The notes under the pieces: generated by a model | What the model saw: only the letters and a program-made list of their open reading frames with translations | Database searches by the model: none | Told to the model about the DNA's origin: nothing | Program-made: the position numbers and the translations under genes | Shown here: piece after piece, positions 16,042-23,960 of the stretch | How positions within the stretch are numbered: the first letter of the stretch is position 1 | Layout of the letters: each line of letters starts with the position of its first letter | From: Candidatus Poribacteria bacterium | GTDB taxonomy: Bacteria > Poribacteria > WGA-4E > WGA-3G | DNA length: 38,881 nt | Reading direction: 5' to 3' | Assembly: GCA_022827885.1 (NCBI GenBank) | Contig: JAJEIP010000112.1 | Coordinates: forward strand, 1-38,881

Positions 16042-17120
16042 AGATTAAAGCAGTTCGGACAGCTCTCTACGACATTCCACCCGAAGTTGAACGCGTCGAT
16101 GCCATTCAAACTTTCGTCTCTATGGAGTTTCCCTTCGTTGAAATTGAAGACGCAGATGGTGTTGTAGGAACAGGGTTCTCTTACACGATCGGTAAGGGTG
16201 GGGAAGCGATTAAGCAGACGATGGATGCCTACCTCACACCGATCCTCCTCGAAGAGGATGCTGCCAACATCGACCGGATTTGGAATCGGATGTGGATGGA
16301 GACCCACTGGGTTGGCAGAGGGGGCATCGTCGGTTTAGGTATGGCAGCGGTCGACATCGCTCTCTGGGATCTCATGGCAAAGCGCGCAGGCGTGCCGCTC
16401 TACCAACTCCTCGGTGGGGCAAGATCCGCTGTCCCCGTCTACAATACAGATGGCGGCTGGCTACACCTCTCTGAAGACGAACTTGTTAGGCAATCCGTGG
16501 AATTTGTGGAACAAGGCTTCAAAGGTATCAAGATTAAGGTCGGACGGGACAGTCTCTATGAAGACGTGGCACGCATCTTCGCCGTCAGAAAGGCGATCGG
16601 GCAGGAACCCTATCTCATGATCGATGCCAATATGAAGTGGAACGCCCGCGAAGCCATTCAGCTCGCCTGTCGTGTCGAAGAAGCAGACCTCTTCTGGTTT
16701 GAAGAACCCATCGAGGCAGACGATGTTGCCAGTCATGTGACCCTGCGCGAGAAAACCACGATCCCGATCGCTATTGGTGAGACCATCTACAATAAATATG
16801 TCTTTAAGGAATACATCGCACAAGGCGCAGCCGATATTATACAAGTTGATGCGGTCCGCGTCGGTGGTATCTCCGAATGGATGAAGGTCGCACACATGGC
16901 GGAGTGCTTCGGGCTTTCCGTCTCACCACATTTCCTGATGGATTTGCACGTGCATCTCTCTGCCGCTGTGCCGCATTCGCTTTTTGTTGAATATATACCT
17001 TCGCTTGACCCGGTTATTGACGATACCTTGACGCTCAAAGATGGACACTTTTCGCCGCCTGAACGTCCGGGACACGGCATTCTGTTCAATAAAGAGAAGC
17101 TCGCGCCCTATATGATCTGA
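16038..17120 (+). CDS. mandelate racemase/muconate lactonizing enzyme family protein
   Basis: A 360-aa enolase-superfamily enzyme. The N-terminal capping domain ends near 120. The barrel has the Lys pair in GFKGIKIKVGRD, metal ligands in MIDANMKWNAREA (Asp), FWFEEPIEADD (Glu) and IAIGETI (Glu), and a later His in SVSPHFLMDLHVH. This combination is that of acid-sugar dehydratases and racemases of the MR subgroup. It is coupled to the TIM-barrel gene by an ATGA overlap and followed by an SDR gene 52 bp later, so the three probably form a sugar or sugar-acid degradation unit. The exact acid sugar is unknown. Confidence 0.92.
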   Translation: MKIKAVRTALYDIPPEVERVDAIQTFVSMEFPFVEIEDADGVVGTGFSYTIGKGGEAIKQTMDAYLTPILLEEDAANIDRIWNRMWMETHWVGRGGIVGLGMAAVDIALWDLMAKRAGVPLYQLLGGARSAVPVYNTDGGWLHLSEDELVRQSVEFVEQGFKGIKIKVGRDSLYEDVARIFAVRKAIGQEPYLMIDANMKWNAREAIQLACRVEEADLFWFEEPIEADDVASHVTLREKTTIPIAIGETIYNKYVFKEYIAQGAADIIQVDAVRVGGISEWMKVAHMAECFGLSVSPHFLMDLHVHLSAAVPHSLFVEYIPSLDPVIDDTLTLKDGHFSPPERPGHGILFNKEKLAPYMI

Positions 17121-17143
17121 ACCCTTTGATAAACCAACCATCT

Positions 17144-17172
17144 CATTTAACGCCTTGCGAGTAATTAAAAAT
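17144..17172. repeat. 29-bp dispersed repeat, copy 1
   Basis: The stretch starting CATTTAACGCCTTGCGAG recurs at 28645-28673 with about 4 mismatches. It lies directly before the SDR start codon. Confidence 0.45.
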
Positions 17173-17883
17173 ATGAAACTTGAAAACCGTATCGCAATTA
17201 TCACAGGCGGCGGACGCGGGATCGGTCATTCGGCCGCCTTAGCGTTTGCCAAAGAAGGCGCAGACATCGTTCTCGCCGCACGGACGGATACCGAAATAAA
17301 CGCTGTCGCCGAAGAGGTAAAACAGCTCGGCAGACGTGCACTCGCCATCAAGACCGATATCCAGTTGAAAACGGATGTTGATGCCATGGTCGCCCAAACG
17401 CTTGACACCTTCGGTAAGGTGGACATCCTCGTCAACAACGCAGGTATCGCCATCCATAACCCGATTCCGAAAATCCGAGAAGAAGATTGGGACCTCACAA
17501 TGGCAGTCAACCTCAAGGGTGTATTCCTCGGCACACAAGCCGTTTTCAGCCACATGTGTGAGCAGAAGTATGGACACATTGTCAATGTTTCCTCGGTCTC
17601 CGGCAAATCTGGGCACGTTAATGGCGGCGCGTATTGTGCCTCTAAATTCGCCGTCGTCGGTTTCACCGAGACAACCAACAATGAAGGGAGACCTCACGGT
17701 GTAAAAGCCTCGGTTGTCTGTCCTGGTCCCGTAGATACCAAAATGCGCCGCGATAACCATCCAGACGATGTGATCGAACATCTCACACTTCCAGAAGATG
17801 TCGCAGATCTGATTCTGTTTCTGGTGACACAGCCACCCCGCGCCCATACGCTTGAGACCGTTATCCGAACGCCTTTGATGTAA
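17173..17883 (+). CDS. short-chain dehydrogenase/reductase (SDR)
   Basis: A 236-aa classical SDR. The cofactor motif TGGGRGIG is at about 11-18, NNAG in ILVNNAGIAIHN near 90, the catalytic Ser in VNVSSVSG, and the YxxxK pair in AYCASKFAV. PGPVDTKM follows at the usual place. Start 17173 gives the standard N-terminus (MKLENRIAIITGG), and the six extra upstream codons belong to the dispersed repeat. No good SD is seen. It follows the enolase-superfamily gene on the same strand and probably oxidises or reduces the sugar derivative handled by that pair. The substrate is not predictable. Confidence 0.93.
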   Translation: MKLENRIAIITGGGRGIGHSAALAFAKEGADIVLAARTDTEINAVAEEVKQLGRRALAIKTDIQLKTDVDAMVAQTLDTFGKVDILVNNAGIAIHNPIPKIREEDWDLTMAVNLKGVFLGTQAVFSHMCEQKYGHIVNVSSVSGKSGHVNGGAYCASKFAVVGFTETTNNEGRPHGVKASVVCPGPVDTKMRRDNHPDDVIEHLTLPEDVADLILFLVTQPPRAHTLETVIRTPLM

Positions 17884-17914
17884 ATTTTTGAGTGTTAGTT
17901 TCCCTTTTGAGTCT

Positions 17915-17935
17915 GGTGCGGTTACAAACCGCACC
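17915..17935. repeat. palindromic repeat, copy 2 (GGTGCGGTT type)
   Basis: GGTGCGGTT and AACCGCACC arms (9 bp) flank ACA, in the 72-bp SDR-tatD gap. It is the same sequence family as 7104-7127. Confidence 0.7.
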
Positions 17936-17955
17936 TACCCAAATTATGGACAGCA

Positions 17956-18717
17956 ATGTTTATCGACTCTCACGCACACATCCAACTCTCCCAATTTAAC
18001 CGTGATCGCGAAGTAGTGCTAAAGCGCGCGGAGGAAGCCGATGTTTCCAATATCCTCGTCATAGGGTTCGACATGGAAACCAGCCTCGGTGCTGTTGAGT
18101 TGGCAGAGGAACATACACATATCTATGCTACCGTCGGGATGCATCCGCACGATGCGAAAGATCTGACCCTCGATGTGCTAAAGACTTTCCGAGAACTCGC
18201 CGCACATCCGAAAGTGATCGCACTCGGCGAAATGGGGTTGGACTATTACCGCAACCTCTCGCCGCGTCCCGCGCAAAAAGAGGCATTTGAAAAACAGTTG
18301 GACCTTGCCGAAGAGTTGCAGCTGCCGATTGTCATCCACAACCGAGATGCCTATATGGACATCCTCCCTATTTTGGAAGCACGGCAGGGGAGAATCCGAG
18401 GCGTGTTGCACTGCTTTACTGGGGATGTCGAATTAATGCACAGGAGTCTCGCCATCGGTTTTCATATCGGTATTGGAGGGATTGTAACATACCCGAATGC
18501 CAAAGATGTCCAAGCAGTCGCGCGGGAAGTACCTGAAGATAGACTGCTCATAGAAACTGATTGTCCGTGGCTAACACCACAATTTCGACGCGGCAAACGG
18601 AATGAATCTGCTTATGTCCGCGCCGTGGCCGAAAAGATTGCGGAACTCCGCAGCACCACTATAGAAACAATCGGTGAAACAACGACAAAGAACTTCCAAA
18701 AACTCTTTACACCTTAA
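17956..18717 (+). CDS. tatD: TatD family metal-dependent hydrolase (DNase)
   Basis: A 253-aa TIM-barrel metallohydrolase of the usual TatD/YcfH length. The metal motif DSHAHIQ is at 4-10, TVGMHPHDAKDL near 60, ALGEMGLDYYRNLSP near 93-107, LPIVIHNRDAY near 130, LHCFTGD near 155, and IETDCPWLTPQFRRGKRNES near 203. TatD proteins show 3'-5' exonuclease or DNase activity in several bacteria. It is separated from the SDR by a palindrome and followed closely by a lipoprotein gene. TatD and YcfH/YjjV paralogues are not separable here. Confidence 0.93.
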   Translation: MFIDSHAHIQLSQFNRDREVVLKRAEEADVSNILVIGFDMETSLGAVELAEEHTHIYATVGMHPHDAKDLTLDVLKTFRELAAHPKVIALGEMGLDYYRNLSPRPAQKEAFEKQLDLAEELQLPIVIHNRDAYMDILPILEARQGRIRGVLHCFTGDVELMHRSLAIGFHIGIGGIVTYPNAKDVQAVAREVPEDRLLIETDCPWLTPQFRRGKRNESAYVRAVAEKIAELRSTTIETIGETTTKNFQKLFTP

Positions 18718-18738
18718 CCCGCGTACATGAGGGTTCCC

Positions 18739-19551
18739 ATGCAACGAAATAACCGATTAGTCGCTACAATGCGCAAAAACCTAAAGAAAAAATCTCTCCG
18801 CTATCTTTTTCTACTCTTTCCGATGCTGGCTGTGTTTTCCGGCTGCGCGATAAAGCATACCTTTGAAATGGCAGGATTCATGAAGGATATGGTGGCACAA
18901 CTTAAGGAACGAGAAACGTTCTTGATAGAATCTGCGGAAAAGCCTTTAATGGAAAGCCAGGAAACACTCTTAACGCAACTTCTTGAAGAAAAGGAGGGTT
19001 TGGATACACTTTTGTCGAGTCAACCGTATTTGGCTTATCTGGAAGAGCAGACCGGCGCAGCCCATAAAGACTATCCGACCTATCTTGCCGCCGTTCCGAC
19101 CACCGAACAGAAATCCACCACCCTATTTGCGCTGAAAGAGATTCTTCCACCAGAGGCAACAGATGCGCAAATCCAAATCTGTGTGGACTTCTATTTTGAA
19201 CTCCATGAACTGATCGTGAAAGAACCGGACATCACCGCCGATTCAGAGGAGATGGACGCATTCATAAAGATACACCTGATTGATCCGTTAATGGATACGT
19301 ATCCATCAAAAATGTCCACTTCCGATGCGATTGAAGTCATGAAGATGGGTGCGGTACCGAGTGGTATGGCTCCACTGGACACAGAGGTATTTCGTAAAAT
19401 CTGGCTTGAGCAGCTGGAGACTTACGGTTCCCGGGAAGGACTGCTACGCTGTGCGATCTCGACCCCCGACGAATTTGCCCTCGTCCGTTCGTTTTTCGAG
19501 GATACCGCCGCCCTTGAAACATGGATTCGGCTTCCACCCAGACAGGAGTGA
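18739..19551 (+). CDS. predicted lipoprotein of unknown function
   Basis: A 270-aa protein. A basic N-terminus (MRKNLKKKSLR) leads into a hydrophobic stretch and a lipobox LAVFSGC, so it should be lipidated at Cys36 and held at the membrane outside the cytoplasm. GAGGG 5 nt before ATG 18739 favours that start over ATG 18727 or ATG 18769. The mature part is rich in acidic and helical segments (VAQLKERETFLIESAEKPLMESQETLLTQLLEEKE), with no domain I recognise. It ends 10 bp before the XylH-like permease gene and may share its transcript. Function unknown. Confidence 0.75.
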   Translation: MQRNNRLVATMRKNLKKKSLRYLFLLFPMLAVFSGCAIKHTFEMAGFMKDMVAQLKERETFLIESAEKPLMESQETLLTQLLEEKEGLDTLLSSQPYLAYLEEQTGAAHKDYPTYLAAVPTTEQKSTTLFALKEILPPEATDAQIQICVDFYFELHELIVKEPDITADSEEMDAFIKIHLIDPLMDTYPSKMSTSDAIEVMKMGAVPSGMAPLDTEVFRKIWLEQLETYGSREGLLRCAISTPDEFALVRSFFEDTAALETWIRLPPRQE

Positions 19552-19561
19552 TTCCTGACCT

Positions 19562-20677
19562 ATGAAGCATCTGAATCTCCGCATGTATGCGATGGTGCTT
19601 GCCCTTGTCTGTGTTTGGGTGATTTTCACACTCCTGACCGGCGGCACCTTCCTCAGCACTCGGAACCTGTCTAACCTCTCCCGCCAAGCAGCGGTCACCG
19701 CCATCCTCGCTGTCGGCATGACCTTGGTCATTGTTTCTGCGAATATCGATCTCTCTGTCGGCTACGGTGCCGGATTGCTCGGTGCCATTGCCGCGATTAT
19801 ACACGTCTGGTGGGGACAATCGATCTTCGTGACGCTCATCGCTGTCTTATGCGTCGGCATCCTGATGGGGCTGATGCAGGGTTACCTCGTGGCGTATCAG
19901 CGAATCCCTGCCTTTATCGTCACATTGGGCGGATTTTTGGCGTATCGCGGTTTAATGTTAGCCTTCACCAAAGGGGAGACCATCCTCCTTCCAGACAATT
20001 GGCTCAAAGCAATCGGGAACGCCTATCTTTCGTCAGGACTTGGATGGGGACTCATGGTCGTTGGATTGGGTATCAACGGATACCGCCTTTACCGGCAGCG
20101 AACCGCCCAGCTGCAATACAGTCCTGAGCAAACATCCTGGCGGACTTTCCTATTGAAGCTCATCGGGACATCCACACTCATTGTAGCGTTTATTGCTGTA
20201 ATGAATGCTCACAAGGGAATCCCATTTCCTGTGTGTATTCTATTCGGTTTAGCGTTTGTGTTCCATTTTATCGCCAACCACACCCGTTTCGGACGTTATG
20301 TGTATGCAGTCGGTGGAAACGCCGAAGCGGCGTACCTCTCCGGAATCAACGTCCGTGGAATTACGTTACGGGTGTTTGCAACGATGGGTGCGCTGATGGC
20401 GATCGCTGGTGTTGTGATGACAGCACGGGTCGGGAGTGCCAGTCCAGAAGCCGGACGCCTGTTAGAATTGGATGCCATCGCCGCGTGTGTGATTGGCGGT
20501 GCCAGTTTGATGGGTGGACGCGGGAGCATCTTCGGGGCAATTTTAGGCGCGTTCGTTATGGAAAGTCTCAACAACGGAATGAGCATGGCGAACATGGATG
20601 CTTCATGGCAAGACATCATCAAAGGGGTCGTGCTTGTCGCAGCGGTCGGATTTGATATGGCATCTCGGCGGCGATAA
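19562..20677 (+). CDS. xylH: sugar ABC transporter permease, XylH-like
   Basis: A 371-aa polytopic inner-membrane protein of the ribose/xylose permease family. The best resemblance is to XylH of the D-xylose transporter: NLSRQAAVTAILAVGMTLVIVSANIDLSVG, PAFIVTLGGFLAYRG, the long insert with a second hydrophobic region, FGRYVYAVGGNAEAAYLSGINV, the EAA-like ELDAIAACVIGGASLMGGRGSIFG, and LNNGMSM near the end. About 10 membrane helices are expected. No ATPase (XylG) or binding protein (XylF) gene is adjacent, which is unusual since these are normally one operon. Xylose specificity is inference, although a xylose-isomerase-like gene lies 4 kb upstream. Confidence 0.85.
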   Translation: MKHLNLRMYAMVLALVCVWVIFTLLTGGTFLSTRNLSNLSRQAAVTAILAVGMTLVIVSANIDLSVGYGAGLLGAIAAIIHVWWGQSIFVTLIAVLCVGILMGLMQGYLVAYQRIPAFIVTLGGFLAYRGLMLAFTKGETILLPDNWLKAIGNAYLSSGLGWGLMVVGLGINGYRLYRQRTAQLQYSPEQTSWRTFLLKLIGTSTLIVAFIAVMNAHKGIPFPVCILFGLAFVFHFIANHTRFGRYVYAVGGNAEAAYLSGINVRGITLRVFATMGALMAIAGVVMTARVGSASPEAGRLLELDAIAACVIGGASLMGGRGSIFGAILGAFVMESLNNGMSMANMDASWQDIIKGVVLVAAVGFDMASRRR

Positions 20678-20705
20678 AATATTTCCTACAACAAAGATCC
20701 TCCAT

Positions 20706-20766
20706 AAAATTCCGCTATTTACAGAAAAAAATTTAAACCCTTTCCCCCAAAATTCCGCTCTTTATA
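20706..20766 (+). repeat. 18-bp direct repeats upstream of the sigma-FtsZ gene
   Basis: AAAATTCCGCT is repeated at 20706-20716 and 20749-20759, and the match extends to 18 bp with 2 mismatches (to 20723 and 20766). The period is 43 bp and the second copy ends 24 bp before the ATG. It could be a tandem promoter or operator for the ECF-type gene. Confidence 0.5.
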
Positions 20767-20790
20767 ACAAACCTTATTGGAAATTCATCT

Positions 20791-22461
20791 ATGCGATACA
20801 ATTCATCAACCTACGCAGACCTAACAGATGAAGAACTCATTCAGCTTGTGCAAGATGGGGATGAGGTGGCATTTGCCCAACTCGCAGCCCGGCATAGTTC
20901 CAGAATTTGGCAATTCATTGTTTTGAACGCCCGCCAAATCCGCGACGCTGAAGAGATTTTTCAAGATATCTGGGTAGCAGTCTGGGAAAACATCAAAGGC
21001 TTACGCGAAATCAACAGTTTCGGTGCTTGGCTCAGGAAAATAGCATACACCACCTGTAGGAGATACTACACCACCAACTCGCACACAAGTGGTGAGATCC
21101 TTCAGAGCGCAGAGCAACTCGCTGAAACCATTGATCGGGATGTGCTTGCTCGGTTTCGAGAAACCGAACTCCGCGCCGCTGTAACGGAAGCAGTGCATCA
21201 CCTACCGGAGAAGGTTCGCGCCGTAGCCGTATTGTACTATTTAGAGATGTGGACCATCAAAGAAATTGCGACCGAGTTGGGTTTGGCGGTTGGCACTGTC
21301 AAGACAAAACTCAGCCAAATTCGGGCACTCTTACGCGAAGAATTTGGTGTTGAAGAAGTGAAGAGGGGAAACACTATGGCACATGGAAAGAAGGTATCCA
21401 AACCAGCACGTGACAAAATTAAGGTTTTCGGTATAGGTGACGCAGGTGGCAATGTGGTCAAACAGATGATTGCCTCCGGTTTGAGGGACATCGAATTTTA
21501 CGCTGTGAATACAGATGTGGAGGCACTCCGCACGTGCGATGGGGCAACACAGGTGCAGATCGGTGCTGAAACCACGCAAGGACTCGGCGCAAATGCGAAT
21601 CCCGAAATCGGCAGGAGGGCAGCCGAGGAAGATTTGGAAACACTTAACGCCATCGTTGCGGACGCTCGCATGATTTTCGTGACAGTAGGTATGGGCGGTG
21701 GAACGGGAACCGGTGCTGCTCCCTTAATCGCGTCCATCGCCCGAGAGCAGGACATTTTAACGATAGGTGTTGTGACACTTCCACTTGATTCTGAGGGACA
21801 ACGCCGCGCTGAACAAGCGGAGTACGGACTCCATGAACTCCGAGGAAACACCGATGCTGTTATCGTAATCCCGAATCAGCGACTGCTTGATACCGTGAAC
21901 ACAGAACCCTCAACGAGCGAAGTCTTCCGCATGAGTGATGAGACCCTGTTACTCGGCATTAAAACTGTCGCCGATATTATTGTGGACTCAGGTGAAGTTA
22001 GCGTTAATTTCGCCGATATAGAGAGTATCATGATGGATGCTGGCACGGTGTTGATGGGCATCGGACAAGCCTCCGGTGAAAATCGAGGGCGAATCGCTAT
22101 GGAAACCGCTATCGCTTCACCATTGCTGGATGGAAGAAACATCGGAAACGCAACTGGGCTGATTGTTAATATCAGTGCCCCGCAGGACTTTATGATGAAT
22201 GAATTAGATACGGCGATGAAGGTGCTCCAAGACGAAGCATTCGACGCGCAAATTATCTTTGGACTGACCTACAGAGACGACGATCCTGAGCCTGAAGGCA
22301 TGGTTTATGTTACCATCCTTGCCGCGGGGATTGAGCCGCAAAGTGAACCCAGTGTTACACCGTCCACCCAGCAGCGCGGAAACTCCCCTGGAGGAGACAC
22401 TCGCGTTTCATCTGCAGTCACGTCCGAATTTATTCATCAAATAAGTCTTGACTTACACTAA
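20791..22461 (+). CDS. ECF sigma factor fused to FtsZ
   Basis: One uninterrupted 556-codon frame. Residues ~1-190 are an ECF sigma factor: region 2 (LTDEELIQLVQDGDEVAFAQLAARH, AEEIFQDIWVAVWENI) and region 4 (LPEKVRAVAVLYYLEMWTIKEIATELGLAVGTVKTKLSQIRALL). Residues ~196-530 are a full FtsZ: IKVFGIGDAGGN, GLGANANPEIGRRAAEE, the tubulin signature GMGGGTGTGAAP, and MGIGQASGENRG. The T7 loop reads VNFADIESIM, with Asn for the first Asp of N-x-D-F-A-D. No C-terminal FtsA/ZipA-binding peptide is obvious. No stop separates the halves, but ATG 21376 has GAGGGG (21363-21368) 7 nt upstream, so FtsZ may also be made alone. No division gene is adjacent. Alternative: two genes merged by loss of a stop codon. 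Confidence 0.9.
   Translation: MRYNSSTYADLTDEELIQLVQDGDEVAFAQLAARHSSRIWQFIVLNARQIRDAEEIFQDIWVAVWENIKGLREINSFGAWLRKIAYTTCRRYYTTNSHTSGEILQSAEQLAETIDRDVLARFRETELRAAVTEAVHHLPEKVRAVAVLYYLEMWTIKEIATELGLAVGTVKTKLSQIRALLREEFGVEEVKRGNTMAHGKKVSKPARDKIKVFGIGDAGGNVVKQMIASGLRDIEFYAVNTDVEALRTCDGATQVQIGAETTQGLGANANPEIGRRAAEEDLETLNAIVADARMIFVTVGMGGGTGTGAAPLIASIAREQDILTIGVVTLPLDSEGQRRAEQAEYGLHELRGNTDAVIVIPNQRLLDTVNTEPSTSEVFRMSDETLLLGIKTVADIIVDSGEVSVNFADIESIMMDAGTVLMGIGQASGENRGRIAMETAIASPLLDGRNIGNATGLIVNISAPQDFMMNELDTAMKVLQDEAFDAQIIFGLTYRDDDPEPEGMVYVTILAAGIEPQSEPSVTPSTQQRGNSPGGDTRVSSAVTSEFIHQISLDLH
21363..21378 (+). promoter_or_regulatory. internal Shine-Dalgarno and ATG for stand-alone FtsZ
   Basis: GAGGGG (21363-21368), a 7-nt spacer and ATG (21376-21378, residue 196) lie at the sigma/FtsZ junction. 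The following residues begin exactly as an FtsZ N-terminus does, so internal initiation is plausible. Confidence 0.55.
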
Positions 22462-22549
22462 GTTGGATGAATTTTTGGAATTTACACGGGATCTCTTGTC
22501 TCGATTCTTCTCAACCGCACAAATCAATGTGAGGGGAAGGACGATGAGA

Positions 22550-23911
22550 CTATTTTGCCAGATCTCGTGCCTCTTTGAATTTTTCTTTGGCAAATTGTCC
22601 CCAGTCCTTGATCTTTTCGTTGCGGACAGTCGGATCCTTCCAGTCGCTACGTGCCAGTTTCATCGCTTCTTCTTCGGTGATGGGCATCTTCGTTAAAGCC
22701 GCAATCGCTGCTTCACGTTTCGCCGGGTCCTTACACTTCCGAATTGCCTTCCATGCGTTAACGAGATCCTTATGCGAATCAATAATTAAAACACCGAAGA
22801 GATCGTTGACGATATTCCATCGGGTCCCCCCTTTATCTGAGTTATATTGGAAAGGGGTTCCCTCCATCGCAAATGGATTTGGGACAATACAGCGTTCGCC
22901 TAATTTATCGTAAAGTGCTGGTAGCACACTCGCCCGGTTTAAACCGCCCTTCCATTTGGGTCCCTCCGAGTCGGTGTCGCGGAGCATCCAGAGTTTCTGT
23001 GCGTCTTCCGATAAAACAAACTCAAGAAACTTTTGGGCGACAGAGAGGTTCGGAGCACCTTTGAGGATGGCAATAGGATCAGCGGTGACCACCGCGCCAT
23101 CCGCTGGAACAACATATTGGATTTTGTCCGCACCGACAACAGCAATCTGACCGTATGCATAAAAATCAATTGCGAGTCCATAAATGACCTGTCCGGCGAC
23201 GACATCTGTTGGAATAGCGTTCGCACCGGCGGAGAAACCGCGAACATTACCCCCAAGTTTCGTCAGGAGTGCGAACCCTTCGTCCCATCCGAGTGTTTGA
23301 AGGATAATCTCATACACCATGTGTGCTGAGCCACTCTCTCTTGGGTCGGCGGCACCAATTTTACCGAGCAATGCCACATCACCCAAATCCCGCCATGTCT
23401 TGGCTTTCGGGAGACTCAGCATTTCACGTAGCTCCTCATTGTGCATGATGCCGAAACTCGATAACGCTGCACCGTACCACTGATATTCAGCATCGTAGAG
23501 CGGGATACCTTGAAACGATTGTGTCATCTGCGCAAGTTGTGCCTCGGGGAGCTTGTAGGCATTCAACCAACCGTTGTTTGAAAGGCGGAGATAATTGTCA
23601 GTGCCACCCCCAAAGAAAATATCGACACTAATACCGTCTGGCACGCGCTTAAACTCCGATTCGATGAACCGATAGTTGGAAGAGGTACCCCCCACATCGC
23701 GCCAGTCGGTTTTGACGGTTCTACCGGTTTGTTCCTCATACCATTTCTCAAAATTATTTCCAAACTCCGTTTCAATCCCCTCTGGGTGTGGTGAAATAAT
23801 GATAAGTTCGTCCTGTGCAAACAGAACAGCAGGTAGTGCCAAAAGACATAATACAATCCCCCACGTCACAAGATGTCCGCTGCAACGTCCGAGGGGTTTT
23901 AAATAGGACAT
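22550..23911 (-). CDS. ABC transporter substrate-binding protein (Fe3+/small solute type)
   Basis: A 453-aa periplasmic binding protein. Residues 1 to ~33 form a signal peptide ending VLFAQ. The mature protein opens with the family's DELIIISPHPEGIETEFGNNFEKWYEEQTG and continues with VDIFFGG, KTWRDLGD, GKIGAADPRESGSAH, NAIPTDVVAGQVIYGLAIDFYAY and AQKFLEFVLSEDAQKLW. This is the pattern of AfuA/FbpA-like ferric or 2-aminoethylphosphonate binding proteins (SBP_bac class). GGAG 10 nt before ATG 23911 favours this start over GTG 23920. It converges with the sigma-FtsZ gene and follows the M23 peptidase gene. No permease or ATPase gene is adjacent. The ligand is not determined. Confidence 0.88.
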   Translation of the reverse strand: MSYLKPLGRCSGHLVTWGIVLCLLALPAVLFAQDELIIISPHPEGIETEFGNNFEKWYEEQTGRTVKTDWRDVGGTSSNYRFIESEFKRVPDGISVDIFFGGGTDNYLRLSNNGWLNAYKLPEAQLAQMTQSFQGIPLYDAEYQWYGAALSSFGIMHNEELREMLSLPKAKTWRDLGDVALLGKIGAADPRESGSAHMVYEIILQTLGWDEGFALLTKLGGNVRGFSAGANAIPTDVVAGQVIYGLAIDFYAYGQIAVVGADKIQYVVPADGAVVTADPIAILKGAPNLSVAQKFLEFVLSEDAQKLWMLRDTDSEGPKWKGGLNRASVLPALYDKLGERCIVPNPFAMEGTPFQYNSDKGGTRWNIVNDLFGVLIIDSHKDLVNAWKAIRKCKDPAKREAAIAALTKMPITEEEAMKLARSDWKDPTVRNEKIKDWGQFAKEKFKEARDLAK

Positions 23912-23960
23912 ACTTTTCACGCTCCTTTTTCATACAAGTCGTAATGCTGAAGATATGCAA

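Noticed and set aside
20791-21375. A separate ECF sigma gene ending before FtsZ
   Set aside because: No stop codon occurs in this frame between the region 4 helix-turn-helix and the FtsZ part, so a separate sigma gene needs an assembly error. Kept as an alternative in the finding.
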